The notes under the pieces: generated by a model
What the model was told of the DNA's origin: nothing
The model's input: the letters and a program-made list of their open reading frames with translations, nothing else
Database searches by the model: none
Translations under genes and position numbers: made by a program
NCBI GenBank assembly: GCA_030639445.1
Contig: DAOWCR010000087.1
Span: forward strand, 1 to 5,042
Reading direction: 5' to 3'
Length of the DNA stretch: 5,042 nucleotides
Source of the DNA: Dehalococcoidales bacterium
GTDB lineage: Bacteria; Chloroflexota; Dehalococcoidia; Dehalococcoidales; RBG-16-60-22
In this document: positions 1 through 4,486 of the stretch, one piece after another
How the letters are laid out: every line of letters begins with the position of its first letter
Position numbering within the stretch: the first letter of the stretch is position 1

Positions 1-341
1 CCGCCCAGGAAAGTGGCCACGACATTCTTGCCAACGTCGTGCATGTCCCCGGTCACAGTGCCGATGACCACCCGGCCGATGGTGGGCACGCCCGTGGCCA
101 CCAATAAGGGCTTGAGCACCGCCAGGGCGGTTTTCATCGCCCGGGCGGCCATGAGCATATCGGGCAGGAAATACTCGCCGCTGGAGTATTTATCGCCGAC
201 CACTCCCATGCCGGACTGTAAGCCGCCGATGATAATATCCGGAGGGTCTATGCCGGCGCGGAGAGCCTCACTGGTTAACCGGACGGACTCATCGCGGTCA
301 CCGGCCTCAATCGCCCGGGACAACAGAGATAAATCAACCAT
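1..341 (-). CDS. Corrinoid (B12-binding) methyltransferase protein, MtaC/MtbC type, C-terminus cut by window edge
   Basis: Cytoplasmic cobalamin carrier that shuttles a methyl group between a substrate-specific methyltransferase and a second methyltransferase acting on coenzyme M or tetrahydrofolate (family knowledge). The first 113 residues are visible. Residues 1 to about 85 form the helical cap domain, with the typical stretch GDKYSSGEYFLPDMLMAAR at 49-67. From about 88 the Rossmann-like B12-binding domain begins (RVVIGTVTGDMHDVGKNVV). D99-M-H101-D-V-G104 is the DxHxxG motif, and H101 should be the lower axial cobalt ligand. The ATG at 341 is preceded by AAAGGAG (350-356) at 8-nt spacing and by a good promoter, so the start is well supported. 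The substrate (methanol, methylamines, methoxylated aromatics, glycine betaine) cannot be told from this fragment; the partner methyltransferase should lie beyond the left edge. A MetH-like domain fusion is less likely because the protein starts directly with the cap domain. Confidence 0.9.
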   Translation of the reverse strand, partial: MVDLSLLSRAIEAGDRDESVRLTSEALRAGIDPPDIIIGGLQSGMGVVGDKYSSGEYFLPDMLMAARAMKTALAVLKPLLVATGVPTIGRVVIGTVTGDMHDVGKNVVATFLG

Positions 342-398
342 TAAAACAGCTCCTTTCTCTGGCGGCAAGTCTGCCGGGATAAGCTTCCGATGGAATAT

Positions 399-427
399 AT
401 TCTAGAGCAAAGTGCGGGAACTGTCCA
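399..427 (-). promoter_or_regulatory. Sigma70-type promoter for the corrinoid protein gene
   Basis: On the minus strand, TGGACA (427-422) and TAGAAT (404-399) each differ from consensus at one position and are separated by exactly 17 bp. Transcription would start near 392, giving a leader of about 50 nt that ends in the AAAGGAG ribosome-binding site. The gene can therefore be transcribed independently of nadD upstream. This is inferred from sequence only. Confidence 0.6.
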
Positions 428-547
428 GAAAGAAAACCGGCCGGACCATGAATGAAGCCCCAGAGCCAAAAACGAGAGGTCTTTCCCCGGTGAGATGCTG
501 ACCCCATCTTCGGGCCGCAACCCTGTTTTCCAGCCATCTGGGGGAGT

Positions 548-574
548 CTGAGAGGGGTTCGGGCCGGCCCTCAG
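548..574 (-). other. Imperfect hairpin overlapping the nadD stop codon
   Basis: CTGAGGG (574-568) can pair with CCCTCTCAG (556-548) if two bases bulge, and the loop contains the palindrome GGGCCGGCCC (561-570). No T-run follows on the minus strand, so it is not a classical intrinsic terminator. It might slow ribosomes or protect the obg-nadD transcript 3' end. The rest of the 342-570 spacer shows nothing beyond the promoter at 399-427. Confidence 0.25.
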
Positions 575-1173
575 GTGATATACAGGCCGTTCTCTTTAAT
601 ATACCGGTTCACCGGCTCGGGGACAAGATGGCGGACGGATAAGCCCCGCGCCACCCGTTCCCTAACCATCGAGGCGCTGATATCTATTTCCGGGCTGTCC
701 AGAAACATTACCCGCTTGGATATACCGGGGAGGCTCTTTTCCAGAGATTTTAGCTTGGGCCGCGGTGCGCCCGGCCGGTTGACCGCCACCAGATAGCACA
801 TTTCAATCAGCCGGGACGGGTCCTGCCACTGCGGAATCTGGGCTAAATTGTCCCGGCCCAGGATAAAAAACAGCTCGTCATCACTGCTCGCCTGCTCCCG
901 CAGCTCGGCCATGGTGTCCACGGTATAGGAAGGCCCGGCCCGCTCTATCTCCAGAGTCGATATTTTGAAATCGGGCTGGTCGGCCAGGGCCAGACGCAGC
1001 ATCCGGAGACGGTGCTCCGCCGGCGTTACCGGCCAGTCCGCCTTCAGCCACGGCTGCCCGGCGGGCACGAAAATAACGGCCGCCAGACCGAGCCTGGCCT
1101 TCACTTCCCCGGCCACGATGAGGTGGCCGTTATGCACGGGGTCAAAAGTGCCCCCCAGCACGCCGATATTCAC
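571..1173 (-). CDS. nadD: Nicotinate-nucleotide adenylyltransferase
   Basis: Joins nicotinate mononucleotide and ATP to give deamido-NAD and pyrophosphate (EC 2.7.7.18), the step before NAD synthetase in both de novo and salvage NAD synthesis; cytoplasmic. The 200-residue length is normal for the family. The nucleotidyltransferase signature GGTFDPVHNGH lies at 7-17, with H14 and H17 in the HxGH motif. The conserved GPSYTVDT follows at 80-87, and the C-terminal ISASMVRERVARG at 165-177 matches the family's ISxTxIR nucleotide-binding motif. FILGRDNL (103-110) stands where a G-[AS]-D form is more usual. The start is GTG at 1173-1171. It fits the canonical MxIGxxGGTFDPxHxGH N-terminus and has GGGAG 10 nt upstream inside obg. 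The obg stop is only 4 bp away, so the genes are almost certainly co-transcribed and probably translationally coupled. An ATG at 1178 overlaps the obg stop but is out of frame. Confidence 0.96.
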   Translation of the reverse strand: MNIGVLGGTFDPVHNGHLIVAGEVKARLGLAAVIFVPAGQPWLKADWPVTPAEHRLRMLRLALADQPDFKISTLEIERAGPSYTVDTMAELREQASSDDELFFILGRDNLAQIPQWQDPSRLIEMCYLVAVNRPGAPRPKLKSLEKSLPGISKRVMFLDSPEIDISASMVRERVARGLSVRHLVPEPVNRYIKENGLYIT

Positions 1174-1177
1174 GCCA

Positions 1178-2443
1178 TTACCACTCCCATTCTAAAGACC
1201 CGCAGCGTACTTTATCGCCCGGTTTTATCCCGGCCTTTTCCAGCGTCCGGCCAAGGCCCAGCCGGGTAAGCCGTTTCTTCAGCTCACGGCGCACCTCGGG
1301 ACTGACTATCCCTCCCTCGGTCACCAGACGTCCCATCCCCGGAGCTTCAATAACAAAGGTGTCCCCCTCCCGGTGCACACCGGCACTGGTGCCCCTGGGC
1401 TGAGGGCGAAACACCTTTCTGGGCAACTTCTCGCCGGTCTCCTTCTCTACGGAGATCCGCGCCAGCATTTTGGCCACTGCCGCCATAAGCCGGTCAACAC
1501 CCTCCCCGGTCTCCGCCGATACGAAGAGGACCTTGACGCCGGCGCTATGGAAGTCATCTCTTATCCCGACCCGGCGGGCCCGCACCTGAGGCAAATCAAT
1601 CTTATTGACCGCCACCAGCTGCGGCTTCCGCGCCAGCGCCGAGTCAAACAGGCTGAGTTCGTTGTTCACCCGCACCATGTTATCCAGCGGCGACTCGGCG
1701 CTGCCGTCGACCAGGTGGACCAGCAACCTGGTGCGCATAGTATGGCGCAGAAAACCGTGCCCCAGGCCGCGGCCCAGGTGAGCGTCGGCTACCAGCCCCG
1801 GTATCTCCGCCAAGACAAAGCTCTGCCGGCCAACTTCCACCATGCCTAATACCGCCTCCAGAGTGGTGAAGGGATAGCTGGCAATTTTCGGCCGGGCGGC
1901 CGAGGCCGCCGCTAGCAAAGTTGACTTACCCACATTGGGATAACCAATAATGCCGGCATCGGCAATCAGCCTCAATTCCAACAATACCGAGCCCTCTTCT
2001 CCAGCCTCACCCTGCTGTGCTATCCTCGGTGCCTGATTGGTCGATGAACTGAAATGAATATTACCCAGGCCTCCTTTACCCCCCCCAGCCACCACCGCCT
2101 GCTGGCCCGGCCCGTCCAGGTCGGCGAGGATGACATCGCCATCCACCTGATCCTTTTGAGAGACCACGGTGCCGATGGGCACCATTAGTATCACGTCTTC
2201 CCCATTCCGGCCATGCTTTTTTTTACCCCGGCCAGCCTCGCCATTTCCCGCCCGGTACAATCTTTTGTTTCTGAATTTTCGCAGGTCGGTTACCCCCAGG
2301 TCAGCTTTCACCACGATACTGCCACCCTTACCCCCATCACCACCGTCAGGACCCCCATAAGGTACAAACTTTTCCCGCCGGAAGCTTATGGCGCCATCCC
2401 CACCCTTACCGGCTTTTACCGCTATTTCTACCCGGTCAATCAC
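1178..2443 (-). CDS. obgE: GTPase Obg/CgtA with C-terminal OCT domain
   Basis: Essential ribosome-associated GTPase of the TRAFAC class, linked to 50S subunit assembly and stress/(p)ppGpp signalling (family knowledge). The 421 residues show three domains. The glycine-rich Obg fold covers about 1-157 (AGKGGDGAISFRREKFVPYGG, then repeated GG and GxG turns). The G domain spans about 158-330, with G1 GYPNVGKST (167-175), switch I YPFTTLEAVLG (190-200), G3-region EIPG (213-216), G4 NKID (280-283) and G5 SAETGEG (309-315). The C-terminal OCT domain runs from about 343 to 421. The G3 motif has Glu213 where Obg proteins normally have Asp (DxPG). The start is GTG at 2443-2441, chosen because the protein then begins MIDRVEIAVKAGKGGDG, aligning with the family's M-F-x-D-x-V start, and an in-frame stop lies 8 codons upstream. 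No well-spaced ribosome-binding site precedes it: AGGG ends 2 nt before the start. First gene of an operon with nadD. Confidence 0.97.
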   Translation of the reverse strand: MIDRVEIAVKAGKGGDGAISFRREKFVPYGGPDGGDGGKGGSIVVKADLGVTDLRKFRNKRLYRAGNGEAGRGKKKHGRNGEDVILMVPIGTVVSQKDQVDGDVILADLDGPGQQAVVAGGGKGGLGNIHFSSSTNQAPRIAQQGEAGEEGSVLLELRLIADAGIIGYPNVGKSTLLAAASAARPKIASYPFTTLEAVLGMVEVGRQSFVLAEIPGLVADAHLGRGLGHGFLRHTMRTRLLVHLVDGSAESPLDNMVRVNNELSLFDSALARKPQLVAVNKIDLPQVRARRVGIRDDFHSAGVKVLFVSAETGEGVDRLMAAVAKMLARISVEKETGEKLPRKVFRPQPRGTSAGVHREGDTFVIEAPGMGRLVTEGGIVSPEVRRELKKRLTRLGLGRTLEKAGIKPGDKVRCGSLEWEW

Positions 2444-2472
2444 TTCCCTGTACTCATTCTCGACTTATCCCT
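2440..2472 (-). promoter_or_regulatory. Possible five-codon leader ORF coupled to obg
   Basis: In the obg leader, AGGGA (2472-2468) sits 10 nt upstream of an ATG (2457-2455) that opens a five-codon ORF, M-S-T-G-K, ending in TGA at 2442-2440. That stop overlaps the obg GTG start as GTGA. Because obg lacks a well-spaced ribosome-binding site of its own, ribosomes ending this mini-ORF could reinitiate on obg. Such short ORFs can arise by chance, so this is suggestive only. Confidence 0.3.
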
Positions 2473-2497
2473 GATATATCCGTCACTAAATCCTAAC

Positions 2498-2525
2498 ATA
2501 ATATAATTATATACTATTCTATCAA
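2498..2525 (-). promoter_or_regulatory. Candidate sigma70-type promoter for the obg-nadD operon
   Basis: Minus strand TTGATA (2525-2520) and TATTAT (2503-2498), each one mismatch from consensus, lie 16 bp apart and about 55 bp upstream of the obg start. A perfect TATAAT at 2511-2506 is an alternative -10 but has no recognisable -35. The block is so AT-rich that chance matches are expected, which lowers confidence. Confidence 0.45.
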
Positions 2526-2635
2526 TTAATCATTTTCTCAGTAATAATTATCATAATAATATCGCCAAGGTCTATCGATAAATGAAGCTAACTTTAACAA
2601 GGTTCCTGTTCAGGGAAAATAAAAACGGTGGCCAT

Positions 2636-2666
2636 ATTTTCACAAAAAACTCACAGATTAATCACA
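2636..2666 (+). repeat. Three TCACA motifs at exact 11-bp spacing (weak DnaA-box-like)
   Basis: TCACA occurs at 2640, 2651 and 2662, one helical turn apart on the same strand. The enclosing 9-mers are ATTTTCACA (2636-2644), AAACTCACA (2647-2655) and TTAATCACA (2658-2666). The first and third differ from TTWTNCACA at one position; the second is weaker. Phased arrays of this kind suit cooperative binding of a protein such as DnaA. Confidence 0.4.
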
Positions 2667-2678
2667 GAAGAATTATAT

Positions 2679-2767
2679 AATTAATCCTCAAGCCAGGACT
2701 GTTATGGAAGGCCCAGGGGAGGTGCTCGGGGAGAGGAAATCGGTGATAGAAGTTTTGAGGATTAATT
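2679..2767. repeat. Perfect 13-bp inverted repeat spanning the dnaA 3' end
   Basis: AATTAATCCTCAA (2679-2691) is the exact reverse complement of TTGAGGATTAATT (2755-2767), with a 63-bp interior. The right arm contains the last sense codon and TAA stop of dnaA (2762-2764), so a dnaA transcript running through would form a large stem-loop starting at its stop codon. No T-run follows the structure, so it is not a standard terminator. It could be a processing or stability element, part of an origin, or the terminal repeats of a tiny non-autonomous element; no target-site duplication is evident. Confidence 0.6.
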
Positions 2768-4132
2768 GGCTCTGCGTTTCTTTGGATTTGGCACGGAATT
2801 GATCCTTTTTTGTATATCCAGAATCTTGCGCCTTAAATAGGGATTGGCGTTAATATCGCCAGTTATATTCTTGCAGGCGTTGGTGACCGCCGACGGGTCC
2901 CGGCCCCCCAGCTCCTGGCCGATCCGGGCCACCGAACTATTGGTCTCCTGGCGGAGAAGATACATTGCCACCCGGCGGGCTAAAGCGGTTTCTTTATCTC
3001 TCCGGCGGCCTTTCAGGTCCTCCAGAGATATCTGGAAACTGTCCGCCACCGCCTTTAATATCTGACCGGGCGTAATTGAAGTGCTTTTAGGTTCTTTGGC
3101 GGCGATATTTTCCAGCGCTCTGGTCGCCAGCTCAATGGTGGGTGCCGTCTGGAATAACCGGGCATAAGCGATGACGCGGTTCAGGGAACCTTCCAGTTCC
3201 CGGATGTTTGGCAGGGCCCGCCGGGCCAGAAACTCCAGTATCTCCAGGGTGGCTTCCACACCGCTCTGCTTGACTTTGGCCTGCAGTATGGCCAGGCGCG
3301 TTTCGAAGTCGGGCGGCTGGATATCCACCAGCAATCCCCATTCGAAGCGGGAGCGCAGTCGCTCGGTGAGCGAGGTCATTGATTTCGGCGGCGGGTCACT
3401 GGTCAGGACTATCTGGCGGTTGGCGTTATGCAGCTCGTTAAAGATATGGAAAAAGCTTTCCTCTGTCTGCTCCTTACCGCTGATAAAGTGGATATCATCC
3501 ATGAGCAGCATGCCGGCGCTTCGGTACTTATGGCGGAATTCGTCCGTTTTTCTATCCCGGACGGCATTCACGAACTCGTTGGTGAACTGCTCGGCGCTGA
3601 CGCAAATCACGTTAATGTGGTGGGCGGTGGCAGCCTGGCCGATGGCATGCAGGAGATGGGTCTTGCCCAGCCCCACTCCACCGTAGATAAAAAGCGGGTT
3701 ATAGCTCTGTCCCGGGTTCAGGGCGGCTCCCTGGGCGGCGGCATAAGCAAAATGGTTACATTTACCGACGACGAAGGTATCAAAGATATAATTGGACTTG
3801 AATGCCGGGGAGGACAATGGCGCCGCCGGAGAGTGTTTCCCGGCGGCATCGTGTGCCCCTGATGAGTTTTTATACCGGCCGTCTACCTGGAAAACTACGC
3901 TGATATCGGGGGAGGCGGTGATGCTGATTAGTGTTTTTTCAATCAAAGAGCGCTGGTTCCGGTCCAGATATTCAGCGACAAAGACGTTCGGTGCGCTGAC
4001 CACAAACTGGTCGTCCTGGTAGCTCAAGCCGACCGTTTTTTCCAGCCAGGTGCGGTAGTTCGGCTTGCTCACCTGGACTTGCAGCTCGCCTAACGCGGCG
4101 CTCCAGAGTTCCTGTGCTGACCTGGTTCCCAT
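2762..4132 (-). CDS. dnaA: Chromosomal replication initiator protein DnaA
   Basis: AAA+ ATPase that binds origin DnaA boxes, forms an ATP-dependent filament, melts the origin and recruits the replicative helicase. At 456 residues it is complete and of usual length. Domain I spans about 1-85 (LWSAALGELQ, NYRTWL). A short, low-complexity domain II follows at about 86-110. Domain III (about 111-325) carries Walker A GGVGLGKTH (151-159), Walker B MDD (211-213), box VII RLRSRF (258-263, R262 as likely arginine finger) and sensor 2 NIRELEGS (309-316). Domain IV (about 355-456) has the basic segment LKGRRRDK and a helix-turn-helix. Its signature is unusual: GGRDPSAVTNACKNI (409-423) instead of GGRDH(T/S)TVxHAxxKI, losing both conserved histidines. 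ATG at 4132 is preceded by AAAGGA at short (4 nt) spacing. The gene stands alone, divergent from fmt and upstream of obg, not in a dnaA-dnaN operon. Confidence 0.97.
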   Translation of the reverse strand: MGTRSAQELWSAALGELQVQVSKPNYRTWLEKTVGLSYQDDQFVVSAPNVFVAEYLDRNQRSLIEKTLISITASPDISVVFQVDGRYKNSSGAHDAAGKHSPAAPLSSPAFKSNYIFDTFVVGKCNHFAYAAAQGAALNPGQSYNPLFIYGGVGLGKTHLLHAIGQAATAHHINVICVSAEQFTNEFVNAVRDRKTDEFRHKYRSAGMLLMDDIHFISGKEQTEESFFHIFNELHNANRQIVLTSDPPPKSMTSLTERLRSRFEWGLLVDIQPPDFETRLAILQAKVKQSGVEATLEILEFLARRALPNIRELEGSLNRVIAYARLFQTAPTIELATRALENIAAKEPKSTSITPGQILKAVADSFQISLEDLKGRRRDKETALARRVAMYLLRQETNSSVARIGQELGGRDPSAVTNACKNITGDINANPYLRRKILDIQKRINSVPNPKKRRAN

Positions 4133-4150
4133 TTAATCCTTTCCGTTCAT

Positions 4151-4174
4151 CTTTGACCCGGTTTGACGGTCAAA
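4151..4174. promoter_or_regulatory. TTTGAC direct repeat and palindrome in the dnaA leader, possible operator
   Basis: TTTGAC occurs at 4152-4157 and 4162-4167, 10 bp apart. The second copy forms a near-perfect palindrome TTTGACGGTCAAA (4162-4174) of two 6-bp arms around one base. It lies 20-42 bp upstream of the dnaA start codon, downstream of both candidate promoters, where a repressor or an RNA element could act. The binding protein is unknown. Confidence 0.35.
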
Positions 4175-4212
4175 ATCCCTTTTTGGGGACAAAAACTCCC
4201 CCTCAAGGCACA

Positions 4213-4242
4213 AAGATACCCTCACTTTTGGGAACTTGTCAG
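4213..4242 (-). promoter_or_regulatory. Candidate proximal promoter for dnaA
   Basis: Minus strand CTGACA (4242-4237, five of six consensus) and TATCTT (4218-4213, four of six) with an 18-bp spacer. It would give a leader of about 75 nt carrying the TTTGAC palindrome. It competes with the distal candidate at 4296-4324; either or both may be used. Confidence 0.35.
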
Positions 4243-4295
4243 CGGGAAGCTTCCGGACAAGGGGTTAATGTTTCAGCCCTTTGTTGATGGTTTAG

Positions 4296-4324
4296 AGAAT
4301 ACCACCGGGGGTTTTGGCTGGCAA
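4296..4324 (-). promoter_or_regulatory. Candidate distal promoter for dnaA
   Basis: Minus strand TTGCCA (4324-4319, five of six) and TATTCT (4301-4296, four of six) with an optimal 17-bp spacer. It would give a leader of roughly 155 nt. The -35 lies between two similar boxes on the plus strand, GGTTTTGGCTGG (4310-4321) and GGTTTTTGGCGG (4325-4336), which might be protein-binding sites. Confidence 0.35.
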
Positions 4325-4431
4325 GGTTTTTGGCGGTTATCGCTGGGCATTTTTAGTCCCCCTTTTCCCTTACTAAGTTTATCGGGCTTTCTTTTTTGCT
4401 TGATTTTGCGAAGATAGCCTCAAAAGGGTGG

Positions 4432-4460
4432 TTGTGGCAAAAATATTTTAATGTTAGAAT
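4432..4460 (+). promoter_or_regulatory. Candidate promoter for fmt
   Basis: TTGTGG (4432-4437, three of six consensus but with the key TTG) and TAGAAT (4455-4460, five of six) are exactly 17 bp apart. Transcription would start near 4467, about 20 nt before the TTG start codon. That excludes the in-frame ATG at 4451 as the start if this promoter is used. Confidence 0.45.
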
Positions 4461-4474
4461 TTAGTACTGGTACC

Positions 4475-4479
4475 GGGAG
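4475..4479 (+). promoter_or_regulatory. Ribosome-binding site that sets the fmt start
   Basis: GGGAG lies 7 nt upstream of the TTG codon at 4487. The only in-frame ATG upstream (4451) has no purine-rich site before it, so this site decides in favour of TTG. Confidence 0.6.
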
Positions 4480-4486
4480 ACTTAAA

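Larger units (their letters stand above)
2444..2761. other. AT-rich intergenic region next to dnaA; candidate replication origin
   Basis: This 318-bp gene-free stretch lies between the dnaA stop and obg. Positions 2491-2560 contain 11 G/C in 70 bases (84% AT), in sharp contrast to the GC-rich genes, and could be a DNA-unwinding element. Nearby are three CACA-core motifs in helical phase (2636-2666), an 8-bp palindrome TATCGATA (2573-2580) and a 13-bp inverted repeat at the dnaA end (2679-2767). An AT-rich block plus DnaA-box-like motifs flanking dnaA is the usual anatomy of oriC. However, no perfect TTATNCACA box is present and dnaN is not adjacent. The obg promoter and leader occupy its left end. 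The origin role is inference. Confidence 0.35.
4133..4486. other. Divergent dnaA-fmt intergenic region
   Basis: This 354-bp gene-free spacer holds promoter candidates for dnaA (4213-4242, 4296-4324) and fmt (4432-4460), the TTTGAC repeats (4151-4174) and a small hairpin GGGGA-loop-TCCCC near 4186-4202. Between about 4340 and 4430 it is T-rich on the plus strand, and I see no further element there. No consensus DnaA box was found; the closest is TTTGCCACA on the minus strand near 4431-4439, one mismatch from TTWTNCACA. An 84-codon open frame at 4163-4417 lacks a ribosome-binding site and looks non-coding. Confidence 0.6.

Noticed and set aside
13..405. 130-codon plus-strand open frame
   Set aside because: Antisense shadow of the corrinoid protein, whose strand shows clear family motifs.
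334..537. 67-codon minus-strand open frame in the nadD-corrinoid spacer
   Set aside because: No ribosome-binding site before its ATG, it overlaps the corrinoid start and runs through that gene's promoter, and its composition resembles no protein family.
545..572. tRNA-like T-arm (GGGTTCGGGCC)
   Set aside because: No matching acceptor, D-arm or anticodon arm can be built around it.
548..574. Intrinsic terminator after nadD
   Set aside because: The hairpin is bulged and no T-run follows on the minus strand, so it is kept only as a weak structural note.
1373..1849. 158-codon plus-strand open frame
   Set aside because: Antisense shadow of obg caused by high GC; no recognisable motifs.
3428..3862. 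144-codon and overlapping 171-codon plus-strand frames opposite dnaA
   Set aside because: Antisense to the conserved AAA+ domain of dnaA, with no family features.
4163..4417. 84-codon plus-strand open frame in the dnaA-fmt spacer
   Set aside because: Begins at TTG inside the TTTGAC palindrome with no ribosome-binding site, has low-complexity aromatic/hydrophobic composition, and crosses the candidate dnaA promoters.
4451..4486. ATG-initiated 12-residue extension of fmt
   Set aside because: No ribosome-binding site and it overlaps the -10 of the likely promoter; the TTG at 4487 matches the conserved N-terminus.
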